Assembly: GCF_014836955.1 (NCBI RefSeq)
Contig: NZ_JACSPV010000008.1
Span: forward strand, 76,783 to 140,782
Reading direction: 5' to 3'
Length of the DNA: 64,000 nucleotides
Origin: Bacillus norwichensis
GTDB taxonomy: Bacteria > Bacillota > Bacilli > Bacillales > Bacillaceae_C
The notes under the pieces were generated by a model. It saw only the letters and a list, made by a program, of their open reading frames with translations. It ran no database searches and was not told where the DNA came from. The translations under genes were made by a program, and so were the position numbers. Below, one piece after another: positions 50,519-59,637 of this stretch; position 1 is the first letter of the stretch, and each line of letters opens with the position of its first letter.

Positions 50519-51739
50519 ATGAGCAAGATTGTCGTATTAGGAGGAGCAGGCGGGATGGGATCAATGGCGATAAAAGATCTCGTCTTAAATAAGCGTTTCT
50601 CGGAAATCGTGATTGCGGATGTAAATTTAGAAGCGGCGAATCAGATTGCTCAAGAAATAAACAGTGATCTCGTTTCAACTGCATCAGTGGATGTAACAGA
50701 TCGAAAGAAGTTAATACAATTGTTAGCGGATACATCAATTGTAATTAACTTTGTAGGTCCATTTTATCGATATGCACCAATGATTATCGAAGCTTGTATG
50801 GAGGCGAAAACAAATTATGTAGATATTTGTGATGATTATGATGCGGCAGAAGAGATTTTAAAAATGGACAAACGTGTAAAAGATGCGGGAATTACTGTAT
50901 TAACAGGAATGGGGACTTCCCCTGGGATTACTAATATTTTAGTGAAAATGGGCATGGAGGAATTAGATGAAACGGAAGAAGTAGAAACGATTTGGGTGAT
51001 GGGAGAATCAGAGACAGGATCAGCTATTTTGTACCATGTATTTCATGGAGGAACAGGTCTCGTACCAGGCTATTCAGAAGGAAAACAAACCATGATAAAA
51101 CCATTTCAAGAAGAAGGTTCATTGATTGTGGAATTTCCAGAACCATTAGGGAAAGTAAAAGTGTATGACGTTGGCCACCCTGAGCCAATTACCATTCCGC
51201 ACTTTTATCCACAAGTAAAAAAAGTCACGAATAAAGGCGCGCTGTTACCAGAAAAGATCGTGGATAATTTTAAAAAATTATTCGATTTAGGCTTTGGTTC
51301 AACAATACCTATAAATGTAAACGGGACAGATATTGCACCAAGAGATTTTGCCGTTCGTTTTTTACAGGAACATCCTGAATTGCTTGCAGTAGCTGAATCT
51401 AATGGACTTGGTGGATTAAAAGTAATAGTTAAGGGAAAAAAAGAGGGGAAAGATTTAGGGTTTATTTACACAACTGTTAGTTCTGAACCGACAGCGGTTT
51501 CCGTAGCCATTCCAGCAGTAGTAGGGGCAGAGCTCATTACGGATAGGAAGGTAGATTCAACTGGAGTAATTGCTCCAGAGGTATTAAACCCTAAGGATGT
51601 ATTTAACTATTTAGGAAGCCGTAAGAGCGTCAATGAAGCATCTGTAAGCTCTGGATTAATCATTGATATGATCTTAGATGATGGTTCCATACAATCTATT
51701 AAAAAAGGAAGAACTTTAACAGGATTAACTAAAGTTTAA
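50519..51739 (+). CDS. saccharopine-dehydrogenase-like NAD(P) oxidoreductase, paralogue 2
   Basis: 406 residues, same fold as the preceding gene with a complete glycine-rich motif VVLGGAGGMGSMA and the same NFVGPFYRYAPMIIEA, YVDICDDYDAAEE and TGMGTSPGITN blocks. It starts 35 bases after paralogue 1, so the two come from a tandem duplication that has diverged strongly and may form a heteromer. A GGGAGG-type site precedes ATG 50519. Confidence 0.75.
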   Translation: MSKIVVLGGAGGMGSMAIKDLVLNKRFSEIVIADVNLEAANQIAQEINSDLVSTASVDVTDRKKLIQLLADTSIVINFVGPFYRYAPMIIEACMEAKTNYVDICDDYDAAEEILKMDKRVKDAGITVLTGMGTSPGITNILVKMGMEELDETEEVETIWVMGESETGSAILYHVFHGGTGLVPGYSEGKQTMIKPFQEEGSLIVEFPEPLGKVKVYDVGHPEPITIPHFYPQVKKVTNKGALLPEKIVDNFKKLFDLGFGSTIPINVNGTDIAPRDFAVRFLQEHPELLAVAESNGLGGLKVIVKGKKEGKDLGFIYTTVSSEPTAVSVAIPAVVGAELITDRKVDSTGVIAPEVLNPKDVFNYLGSRKSVNEASVSSGLIIDMILDDGSIQSIKKGRTLTGLTKV

Positions 51740-51760
51740 TGGAAACAGTTAGTTATTCTT

Positions 51761-51918
51761 TAACTTCATTCAGCAGAAGCCTCCCATTTTCTGTAATGGT
51801 GAGGCAAACCTGGCTGAATAAGGTTAAAGCCTTCGACGCATGCCACAGATTTTCAAAGGAAATTCATCGAGAGGAGCTTGATAAAATCTGGGAGCAAATA
51901 CGGGAAGGCGCATTTGGT
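51761..51918 (+). repeat. structured intergenic repeat, copy F
   Basis: TTAACTTCATTCAGCAGAAG at the start, the hairpin TCCCATTTTCTGTAATGGTGA, a deletion of the middle two hairpins, then GGCTGAATAAGGTTAAAGCC and a slightly altered tip stem. It ends 36 bases before the carboxyltransferase start. Confidence 0.8.
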
Positions 51919-51953
51919 TAAAAAAGGTGGAATATTCAAAAAGGGTGGGAGTA

Positions 51954-53492
51954 ATGAAAAAAGATATAGACGAGCTATTGAGAAGAAAAGAAAATGCCAA
52001 ATTAGGAGGCGGAGAAGATAAAATAAAACGATTACATGATGCGGGTTACTATACAGCAAGAGAACGAATTGAGAAATTGGTCGATAAAGGTACATTTCTA
52101 GAGTTCGGTATGCTTGCTCATTCTGATCAGGTTGGTAGTGAAGACAAAAGTGCCGGTGATGGTATTATTACAGGTCTTGCTAAAGTAGATGGTCGCCCAG
52201 CTGTAGTACAAGCAATTGATAAAACAGTATTTGCAGGAACAACTGGCATGATACATGCTCGAAAAACTAAATCGATTCATGCATATGCACTTAAACGAGG
52301 TCTACCAATGTTCAATTTAACCGAAGGCGGAGGTTTACGAATGCCGGATGGTATGGGGTCAGATGGCATAAGTCAAAGCTTATTTCCTGAAGAATTGTTG
52401 TTACATAGGCGGCAAGTACCAATGATGACAGCAGTTTTAGGTGATAGTTTTGGCGATCCAGCCTGGGTAGCAGTAACCTCTGATTTTGTTTCTCAACGTA
52501 AAGGTACGACGATGGCTGTAGCAGGTCCTCGTATTTTAGAGATGGCCACAGGTGAGAAAGTAAGTGATGATGAGTTAGGTGGCTGGAAACTGCATGCTCA
52601 TATTACGGGACAATCTGATCATTTTTCAGAGAGTGAGGAGGAGAGTATAGAAGAATTAAAACGTTTCTTTTCCTATATGCCCCTTAATGCTGGCGAAGAA
52701 CCATTGTTTAAACAATCAAATGATGATCCTTACAGAAGACTTGATGAAGTAATTGACTTTGTACCATCCAGAAGAGCACAAGTATACGATATGAAAAAAG
52801 TGATTCAATCTATTGTCGATGATGGGAATTTTTTTGAACTAAAATCTATATATGGTCCAGCACTTCTAACAGTATTAGCGAGAATTAATGGACGAGTTGT
52901 AGGAATTATCGCCAATCAACCATTGAAATATGCAGGATCAGCAGGCCCACATGAAGCTGACAAAGCTACTGAATTTATTTGTCTCTGTGACTCTTATCAT
53001 ATCCCCATGATTTTTTTACATGACACTCCTGGATTCCGCGTATCACGAGATGCTGAGAAATATAAAATGCCTACGAAGATACTACTTTGGAATCAAGCGC
53101 TTGCCCAATCAACTGTACCTAAAATTTCGGTCGTTATAAGAAAAAGTATTGGTGCAGCTTTTGCCAATATGTGCGGTCCTACAATGGGAGCTGACTTTGT
53201 TGTGGCTTGGCCGGGCGCTGAAATTAACTTTACAGGGCCAGAAGTTGGAGTAAATGTAGTATATGGCCGCAAATTGCAACAGTCTGAAGACCCTGAAAAA
53301 GAACGATTAGAATTGTTAAAAACATGGGAATTCGATAGCTCGCCCTATAAAGCAGCAGCGAAATATTTGTTAGAAGATATTATTGATCCGAGGGATACGA
53401 GGAAGTTTTTAGCCCAAACGTTAGAGTATGCCTGTGTTAATAACGGATCAAAAAGTAAGCGGCAGCTAGCTAATTGGCCAACGCAGTTTTAA
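51954..53492 (+). CDS. acyl-CoA carboxyltransferase (MmdA/PccB type) 1
   Basis: 512 residues, single-chain carboxyltransferase of biotin-dependent acyl-CoA carboxylases or decarboxylases. Both crotonase-fold halves are present, with oxyanion-hole segments EGGGLRMPDG (N half) and IRKSIGAAFANMCGP (C half), and DTPGF in between. It moves a carboxyl group between carboxybiotin and an acyl-CoA. ATG 51954 follows GGGTGGGAG; an earlier GTG at 51927 is less likely. The stop codon is the start of repeat copy G. Confidence 0.85.
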   Translation: MKKDIDELLRRKENAKLGGGEDKIKRLHDAGYYTARERIEKLVDKGTFLEFGMLAHSDQVGSEDKSAGDGIITGLAKVDGRPAVVQAIDKTVFAGTTGMIHARKTKSIHAYALKRGLPMFNLTEGGGLRMPDGMGSDGISQSLFPEELLLHRRQVPMMTAVLGDSFGDPAWVAVTSDFVSQRKGTTMAVAGPRILEMATGEKVSDDELGGWKLHAHITGQSDHFSESEEESIEELKRFFSYMPLNAGEEPLFKQSNDDPYRRLDEVIDFVPSRRAQVYDMKKVIQSIVDDGNFFELKSIYGPALLTVLARINGRVVGIIANQPLKYAGSAGPHEADKATEFICLCDSYHIPMIFLHDTPGFRVSRDAEKYKMPTKILLWNQALAQSTVPKISVVIRKSIGAAFANMCGPTMGADFVVAWPGAEINFTGPEVGVNVVYGRKLQQSEDPEKERLELLKTWEFDSSPYKAAAKYLLEDIIDPRDTRKFLAQTLEYACVNNGSKSKRQLANWPTQF

Positions 53493-53596
53493 CTTCATTC
53501 AGCAGGGGGCAAAGCCCGGCTGAATGTTGCGGATGCCACAGATTTTTCAGAGGAAATTTATCGAGCGGAGCTCGGTAAAATCTGGGCGCATTTGAT
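53490..53596 (+). repeat. structured intergenic repeat, copy G (internally deleted)
   Basis: Begins in the carboxyltransferase stop codon with TAACTTCATTCAGCAG, keeps a short GGGGC/GCCC hairpin and GGCTGAATG, then jumps to GCGGATGCCACAGATTTT and the tip stem ATCGAGCGGAGCTCGGT. It ends 33 bases before the next start. Confidence 0.8.
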
Positions 53597-53628
53597 CGTT
53601 AAAAATTTGTTAAAGGGAGGGAATTACA

Positions 53629-55293
53629 TTGCAAAATTTAGAGGAAAAAAGTTGGCCAAGTTATTTGCCCAAACAATTGGACTATAGACTTGGAGAAAAA
53701 CCATTACATGAGTATTTAAAATACAATGCAGAAAAATATCCCCGTTCTGTACCTTATAACTATTATGGTAATAAAATAACTTGGGCGATGTTAAATGATT
53801 ATACGAATCGACTAGCGCAATTTTTGAAAGAAAATCATATTAAAAAAGGTGATCGCGTCGCTTTATATATGCAAAATTGTCCTCAATATATCATTGGCTA
53901 TTTCGGGATTCAAACAATTGGCGCTATCGTCGTTCCCTTAAACCCAATGTATAAAGAAGCAGAATTAGATTACTTCATTAACGAAGTTGATATAAAAGCA
54001 GTTATTTCAACGGAAGACTTATTTCCACGTTTATATGCAATTAAGGATAAAACACCAACAGTTGAATTTATCATTACTACAAGGTACCTTGACTTTTTGC
54101 CAGAAGAAATTGAATTACCTATTCCAGATGAATTAATGATAGAAAATCAAAAGATTGATAGTACCTATGATTTGGTAACAATAATGGAACAAATTTCTCC
54201 TTTAACAGAAATAGAGGAAATCGACATATGGAACGATGTTTGTCTAATGTCATTTACTTCTGGTACGACAGGAAGACCAAAGGCAGCTATGCTAACATAT
54301 GGAAATGCATTATTTAAAGCGGCGGCGACTACAAATGTATTTGGATTTACTAAAGATGATAAAACAATTATTATTCCCCCGCTTTGTCATATTGGCGGTA
54401 AGATATTGGGAGTTAATATTCCTGTTTACAGCTGTTGTGAAAGCGTTTTAATAACGCGCTTTGATCCAGAGGCAACCATTCAGGCAATCGAAAAACATAA
54501 AATTAATCTACTTTATACATTACCGCCAATGAATGTAGCGATACTAGATTATCCAAATATAGAAGAAAGAGATTTATCCTCTCTTAAGATTAATTTTGCT
54601 ACAAGTTTTGGCATTCCAGTCAGCAAAGAGCTTGCCCAAAAATGGAGAACTTTAACAAATGGATGTTTATTATATGAAGCTACATATGGATTGAGTGAGA
54701 CACACGACGCTGATACGTTTATGCCTAGAGATAATATTAAATTTGGGAGTGTCGGTATTCCCACTTACGAAACGGAAATGAGAATTATTGACATAGATAC
54801 TGGAGAAGAGCTAGCAGCTGGGAAACAAGGGGAAATTGTAATAAAAAGTCCAGGAGTTTTTAAGGGGTATTACAAGCGCCCTGAAGATACTTATGAAGTA
54901 TTAAAGAATGATTGGTTACACACTGGGGATATAGGTTCATTTGATGAAGATGGTTATTTATTTTTACATGGACGTGTAAAAGAAATGATAAAAAGTTCTG
55001 GTTATAGTGTTTTTCCTGAAGATGTAGAAGCATTGCTTGATCGGCATGAGGCAATTTTACAAGTAGCTGTTGTTGGCGTTCCAGATGAAAAAAGAGGGCA
55101 AAGTGTAAAAGCATTTGTTGTATTAAGACAAGAGTATAAAGGGAAAATGACGGAAGAGGATATCATTGATTGGGCTAAAAACAATATGTCGGCTTACAAA
55201 TATCCGCGTTATGTAGAATTTAGAGATCATTTACCTGAAGCTATTTCAGGAAAAATACTGCGAAAATATTTGCAAGAGGGAGAAGAAAAGTAG
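53629..55293 (+). CDS. acyl-CoA synthetase (AMP-forming), class I
   Basis: 554 residues, ANL superfamily. P-loop SFTSGTTGRPKAAM, YGLSETHDADTF, GDIGSFDEDGYLFLHGRVKEM, and the C-terminal catalytic Lys in EAISGKILRKYL. TTG 53629 serves as the start behind AAAGGGAGGG. It differs clearly from the ligase at 47.6 kb, so the cluster activates at least two acids or one acid at two stages. Confidence 0.85.
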   Translation: MQNLEEKSWPSYLPKQLDYRLGEKPLHEYLKYNAEKYPRSVPYNYYGNKITWAMLNDYTNRLAQFLKENHIKKGDRVALYMQNCPQYIIGYFGIQTIGAIVVPLNPMYKEAELDYFINEVDIKAVISTEDLFPRLYAIKDKTPTVEFIITTRYLDFLPEEIELPIPDELMIENQKIDSTYDLVTIMEQISPLTEIEEIDIWNDVCLMSFTSGTTGRPKAAMLTYGNALFKAAATTNVFGFTKDDKTIIIPPLCHIGGKILGVNIPVYSCCESVLITRFDPEATIQAIEKHKINLLYTLPPMNVAILDYPNIEERDLSSLKINFATSFGIPVSKELAQKWRTLTNGCLLYEATYGLSETHDADTFMPRDNIKFGSVGIPTYETEMRIIDIDTGEELAAGKQGEIVIKSPGVFKGYYKRPEDTYEVLKNDWLHTGDIGSFDEDGYLFLHGRVKEMIKSSGYSVFPEDVEALLDRHEAILQVAVVGVPDEKRGQSVKAFVVLRQEYKGKMTEEDIIDWAKNNMSAYKYPRYVEFRDHLPEAISGKILRKYLQEGEEK

Positions 55294-55347
55294 CGCTTAT
55301 AGAAAATATATACATTCTTATAAACTTTTATAAGGGAGGAGTACGAT

Positions 55348-56904
55348 ATGTCTTGGCAGCCAGAAATTGATGAATTACGTAAAAGGGAAAAGTTAGCTTA
55401 TCAAATGGGCGGAAAAGAAAACGTTAATAAGCATAAATCTAGGGGAAAGATGACTGTAAGGGAAAGAATTCACAGCCTTCTAGATAAAGACACTTTCCAT
55501 GAGACTGGAGCAATTGCTGGAAATGCAGATTTTGATCATGCTGGAGACCTAAGAGATTTTCAACCAACAAATGTAATTATTGGACGGGGAAAAATCGATA
55601 ATAGAAAAATAGTTATAAGTGCGGATGATTTTACAGTAAGAGGTGGTGCAGGTGATTTAGAAAGTATGGAAAAGCAGGTGTACGGTGAACTGATGGCACA
55701 CGAGCTTAGACTTCCTATGGTTCGACTTGTTGACGGAACTGGCGGTGGTGGAAGTGTCACCTCAATGGATGAATTAGGATATGCTTACGTACCTGTTAAT
55801 CCTGCTTGGGATCATGTTGTAAATAATATGGGGAGAGTGCCTGTTGTTTCAGCTTGTTTAGGATCTGTGGCAGGATTAGGAGCAGCCCGTGTAGTCGCCT
55901 CACATTTTTCAGTTATGGTGGAAGAGATTTCTCAATTGTTTATTGCGGGACCATTAATTGTGAAGCATGGTATCGGACAAGATTTAACAAAAGAAGAATT
56001 AGGTGGTGTTCAAGTGCATCGTTCAAGTGGAGCGATTGATAACGTAGTAAAAACGGAAAAAGAAGCTTTTGAACATATTAAAAGGTTTTTATCCTTTCTT
56101 CCGAGTAATGTGTGGAAGTTACCTCCAATAATGGAATCAACTGATTCTCCAGATAGGAAAGAAGGAGAACTGATTTCAATTATCCCAAAGAATCGAAGAC
56201 AGCCTTATAAAATTAGAAGAATTTTAGAGATGGTATTTGATAAAGAATCCATCTTTGAGATCGGGAGTCATCATGGTGGGGACACAGTTACAGGATTTGC
56301 AAGATTAAATGGACATTCAGTCGGTTTCTTAGCGAATGATCCGATAGTTGGAGGTGGCGGTCTATCTGTAAAGGCATGTAATAAAATAGAGCGTTTTGTA
56401 GATTTGTGTCAAACTTTCCATCTGCCAATCATTAATTTTGTGGATCAACCTGGCTTAACTATCGGACTAGCTGCTGAGAAACAAGGATTAATAAGACATG
56501 GAGTTCGAGCTATATCAGCTATTTATCAAGCAACAGTTCCAATGATTGAAATCATTCTCAGAAGAGTATATGGAGTTGGAGGAGCAGGAATGATAAATGG
56601 TCATGGCCTTCATCTTCGGTATGCGTGGCCTTCAGGAGATTGGGGTTCATTACCAATTGAAGGCGGTTTGCAAGTTGCTTATAGGCGTACATTGGAAGAA
56701 AGTGATAATCCACAAGAATTACTTGAGAAATTAGCGAGTCAATTCGAAAGTTTTCGATCTCCTCTACGTACTGCTGCTGCATTTGGAATAGAGGAAATTA
56801 TTGATCCGAGAGATACGCGGCCGCTTTTGTGTGATTGGATTGTAGATGCATATGAATTGCTACCAGAATTATTAGGTCCTTCGAGACATACAATGCGACC
56901 CTGA
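55348..56904 (+). CDS. acyl-CoA carboxyltransferase (MmdA/PccB type) 2
   Basis: 518 residues, second single-chain carboxyltransferase, diverged from number 1 (DGTGGGGSVTSMDEL in the N half, RRVYGVGGAGMINGHG in the C half, FVDQPGL between). AAGGGAGGAG precedes ATG 55348. Two different carboxyltransferases beside one carrier are unusual: either two carboxylases share the carrier, or the pair shuttles a carboxyl group between two acyl-CoAs. Confidence 0.85.
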   Translation: MSWQPEIDELRKREKLAYQMGGKENVNKHKSRGKMTVRERIHSLLDKDTFHETGAIAGNADFDHAGDLRDFQPTNVIIGRGKIDNRKIVISADDFTVRGGAGDLESMEKQVYGELMAHELRLPMVRLVDGTGGGGSVTSMDELGYAYVPVNPAWDHVVNNMGRVPVVSACLGSVAGLGAARVVASHFSVMVEEISQLFIAGPLIVKHGIGQDLTKEELGGVQVHRSSGAIDNVVKTEKEAFEHIKRFLSFLPSNVWKLPPIMESTDSPDRKEGELISIIPKNRRQPYKIRRILEMVFDKESIFEIGSHHGGDTVTGFARLNGHSVGFLANDPIVGGGGLSVKACNKIERFVDLCQTFHLPIINFVDQPGLTIGLAAEKQGLIRHGVRAISAIYQATVPMIEIILRRVYGVGGAGMINGHGLHLRYAWPSGDWGSLPIEGGLQVAYRRTLEESDNPQELLEKLASQFESFRSPLRTAAAFGIEEIIDPRDTRPLLCDWIVDAYELLPELLGPSRHTMRP

Positions 56905-57045
56905 ATTGACGTAATATTCAAACCTTCCTTGTACTCCTCTTCGTTCAGATAAAGAGTTGTTTGAAAGATAGATAAACTTGGATTTCGTCTTGCCAGAGAA
57001 CTGACAAGATTACAAACAGACAATTATATAGAGGGATGAACCATA

Positions 57046-57987
57046 TTGCTAAAAAAATTAGGAATTGAAATAGTAAAACTCGATCTTCCGTTTCGGCTAA
57101 ATCATGTAAATTGTTTACTTGCTGAAGGAGAAACTGGTTGGGCGATTATTGATACAGGATTACATGATACAAAAACAATAGCTAGATGGGAGGATATTTT
57201 ACAAGGGAAAAATGTGAGTGATCTATATATTTCTCACTATCATCCTGATCATTTTGGCTATGCAGGAGGGTTGCAACAAAAGACAGGTGCCAAAGTTTCA
57301 ATGACGCAAGTTGATGAAAAGTCTGGGAAAAAGGTGTGGGGAGAAGAGTTTATTCAAGAGATTAGGAAAAATTACACCCTATCAGGGGTTCCAGATCGTA
57401 TCGCTCAGCTAATGACAGTAAACACAGAAGAATTCAGGAAAATTATTACACCATATCCTAATGTAGATCATTATTTTCAAGAGGGTGAAAAAATTCTATT
57501 TGGTCAACACGAGTATGAAGTTATTTTTACACCCGGGCATGCTGACGGGTTAGTGGTGTTTTATAGTAAAGAAAATAGTGTTCTTTTATCGACTGACCAT
57601 ATTTTACCGCGCATTACTCCGAATATCGCTTATTGGTTTCATGGAGTAAAGAATCCCTTAAAAGCGTACATGGAATCTTTAGAAAAAATAAAAAGGCTAA
57701 ATGTAGAATTTGTGATTCCGTCGCATGGGGAACCGTTTTATTCCGCGAATAACCGGATTAATGAAATTTTAAAACATCACGAAGAAAGGTTAGCATTTGT
57801 GCTGAAATCGATCGGGAGAGAGATCACTGCCTACTCATTGAGTAAGAAATTGTTTGCTTTTGAGATGGATGCACATGAAGAACGGTTTGCATTAGGAGAA
57901 TCGATAGCGCACTTGGAATATTTACGGCATAAGGGCTACATCAACAAGGAGATTCATAATGATACTTGCTGGTACTATATTCTATAA
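57046..57987 (+). CDS. metallo-beta-lactamase-fold hydrolase
   Basis: 313 residues. The zinc motif SHYHPDHFG (HxHxDH), a later His in FTPGHADG, Asp in LLSTDHI and His in PSHGEP complete the binuclear site. The C-terminal ~70 residues form a winged-helix-like cap as in LACTB2-type enzymes. TTG 57046 is the likely start (GAGGG upstream). In this setting a thioesterase or lactonase is plausible, for example opening a gamma-lactone to a 4-hydroxyacid, but the family is too broad for a firm call. Confidence 0.7.
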   Translation: MLKKLGIEIVKLDLPFRLNHVNCLLAEGETGWAIIDTGLHDTKTIARWEDILQGKNVSDLYISHYHPDHFGYAGGLQQKTGAKVSMTQVDEKSGKKVWGEEFIQEIRKNYTLSGVPDRIAQLMTVNTEEFRKIITPYPNVDHYFQEGEKILFGQHEYEVIFTPGHADGLVVFYSKENSVLLSTDHILPRITPNIAYWFHGVKNPLKAYMESLEKIKRLNVEFVIPSHGEPFYSANNRINEILKHHEERLAFVLKSIGREITAYSLSKKLFAFEMDAHEERFALGESIAHLEYLRHKGYINKEIHNDTCWYYIL

Positions 57988-58021
57988 ATTAATTTTTTTG
58001 TATGAGGCCCGTTACTAATCA

Positions 58022-58225
58022 AAAAGTGTAATATCACCATTTTTTGATCCAATGATTAGCAAACTGATTGTTAAAGGGAGTTCACATGAGGAAGCCATTT
58101 CTAGACTTAAACAAGCCCTTGTAATTGAGGGAATTAAAACAAATTTATCAATGCTGCAAAAAATCATGAGTCATGAGCAATTTAAAGAAGGGAATACTAC
58201 GACAAAATTTGTTAATAATCATTAA
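58022..58225 (+). pseudogene. accC: C-terminal remnant of biotin carboxylase (AccC/PccA type)
   Basis: The frame reads ISPFFDPMISKLIVKGSSHE, then EAISRLKQALVIEGIKTNLS, then LQKIMSHEQFKEGNTTTKFV and a stop. This is the conserved end of biotin carboxylase, including the (P)YYDSMIAKLI-like block and IEGIKTN, with a few residues missing at the usual DEFVIEG. No ATP-grasp part remains: the gene was deleted up to the hydrolase gene. Position between carboxyltransferase and carrier genes is where a complete biotin carboxylase would be expected. Confidence 0.85.
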
Positions 58226-58254
58226 CAAACTAGAAAGAATGGGGAGGAAAAATC

Positions 58255-58467
58255 ATGACTGAAGTAAAAGCAATGATGCCGGGGAATGTATGGAAAGTAA
58301 TAGTCAAAGTAGATGATGAAGTTACAGAAGATCAAGATATTGTAATTTTAGAATCAATGAAAATGGAAATTCCAATATCTACTGAAACAGCGGGTTCAAT
58401 TCAGGAAATAAAAGTATCTGAGGGAGATTTTGTAGATGAAGGAGATGTTATTGCAATTATCAAGTGA
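58255..58467 (+). CDS. biotin carboxyl carrier protein (biotinyl domain)
   Basis: 70 residues, a stand-alone biotinyl/lipoyl domain. The biotin-acceptor Lys lies in ESMKMEIP, and the second half EIKVSEGDFVDEGDVIAIIK completes the barrel. It carries the carboxyl group between a biotin carboxylase and a carboxyltransferase. The adjacent biotin carboxylase gene is only a remnant, so this carrier must be charged by another enzyme or by a carboxyltransferase. GGGGAGG precedes ATG 58255. Confidence 0.85.
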   Translation: MTEVKAMMPGNVWKVIVKVDDEVTEDQDIVILESMKMEIPISTETAGSIQEIKVSEGDFVDEGDVIAIIK

Positions 58468-58779
58468 AATGTCGGACATCAAGAGTTCGTCAAATAAAGT
58501 TTGAGAAGGTATCTAAAAAACTATTACAGATTATTCAAACGGGAAAGCCCATTTTTTTTATCGTATATATGTTGCAACTTTCACATTCAAGAAAGATTAC
58601 TAGCGTCTTAAATACGTTAAATCTTGGTGAAGTTCAGCCAAGGGGCTTGATTGGAGATTAAAAAAGAACGATTGATTGGACTTGCATAGCTGTAAATTTG
58701 GCAGCTATAAATGTCTCAGTTTGTGGGGAGTGTTCAGTGGATCATTTTAGCGTTTTTCACACCATGATCATTTTAGAAT
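58468..58779. other. gene-free stretch after the carrier gene
   Basis: An open frame at 58464-58661 has no ribosome-binding site. Its end (LNTLNLGEVQPRGLIGD) looks faintly protein-like, but I cannot assign it and treat it as non-coding or a remnant. Confidence 0.3.
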
Positions 58780-58832
58780 AACAAAGCTTGGGAGAAACCG
58801 TTAAGAGTCACTCCTAGGCTTTGTTCCTTTTA
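58780..58832 (+). terminator. Rho-independent terminator
   Basis: AACAAAGCTTGGGAG (58780-58794) pairs with CTCCTAGGCTTTGTT (58811-58825) with two mismatches, then CCTTTT. It probably ends the catabolic cluster. Confidence 0.75.
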
Positions 58833-58954
58833 AGGCACAGGTTATCTCTTTGAGCAGGCTCATTATATATTGTTGAAGTTCTAAAGTTTTTAAAAACTTA
58901 TTAGTTAACTGTATCTCGCTGTTAGCTATGCTCAAAGTGATGGATAATTCATAG

Positions 58955-58984
58955 TTGACAAATGGGAATTGTATGTTTTAATAT
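58955..58984 (+). promoter_or_regulatory. sigma-A promoter of the FbpA-like gene
   Basis: TTGACA (58955-58960), 18-base spacer, TAATAT (58979-58984). A good Fur box is not evident, only a partial GATAATTCA just upstream. Confidence 0.5.
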
Positions 58985-59033
58985 AAGTATAAGACATTGA
59001 TCGGATTATCTACAATGAAAGGGGAGAAAACGA

Positions 59034-59243
59034 ATGAGCCAAATCACACAGACGGTTGAAAGTAGAAGGAAAGAGTTAATTGACAAACTTGTGATGATGG
59101 GAGTATACAAGCACGGAGACAAACATCTCTTTGAATTATCTTTGAGAGAATTGGAATATAAATATCGCAAAGTTAGATCAAGCAGCCATCCTCACAGTCA
59201 AACGGGTTCCATTCGTTGGGTGAGAAAAAAAGTTAACGCATAG
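59034..59243 (+). CDS. FbpA-like small basic protein (Fur-regulated basic protein family)
   Basis: 69 residues, basic. The core ESRRKELIDKLVMMGVYKHG and HLFELSLRELEYKYR matches the FbpA family. In Bacillus subtilis FbpA acts with the small RNA FsrA in the iron-sparing response. An AAGGGGAG site precedes ATG 59034. The C-terminal SSHPHSQTGSIRWVRKKV tail is longer than I remember for FbpA. Confidence 0.6.
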   Translation: MSQITQTVESRRKELIDKLVMMGVYKHGDKHLFELSLRELEYKYRKVRSSSHPHSQTGSIRWVRKKVNA

Positions 59244-59250
59244 TTTTGGA

Positions 59251-59298
59251 AATCAGTCGGCGGAAAACGGTTTGTTCGTTTTTCACCGACTGATTTTG
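59251..59298 (+). terminator. Rho-independent terminator
   Basis: ATCAGTCGG (59252-59260) pairs with CCGACTGAT (59286-59294), extended inward, followed by TTTT. Confidence 0.8.
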
Positions 59299-59637
59299 CA
59301 TTTGTGAGGTGTCATCCAGAAAGCAACTAATCGATGCCCGCAACATCCGTGCACGGCTGTATAATCTAGATATGTGAGCCATGGCCCCGCTAATTGGGCC
59401 AGCTGGCCGAATAACCCATTGGTTACCTTAGAAACGGAGAAATACAATCAAGGTAAAAGTCAATCGCGTCTGAAAAAGGACTTACTGTCTGAGTTATCCG
59501 GGATACGATCAAAAAACTGAAAAAATCGAAATATGATCTACTCTGCTCAAAATACTTTAAGTTGAACTCTATTATTAACGATTTGAAGCAAGAAATAGCG
59601 GGCAATGAAGCCCGTCCTAACGTGTTTCGTTTGTTTA
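59299..59637. other. gene-free intergenic stretch
   Basis: About 340 bases without a supportable gene. A GC-rich palindromic patch (GGCCCCGCTAATTGGGCC) lies near 59382. Confidence 0.3.

Noticed and set aside
58464-58661. 65-codon open frame after the biotin carrier
   Set aside because: It overlaps the carrier stop, has no ribosome-binding site, and its sequence matches nothing I can name.
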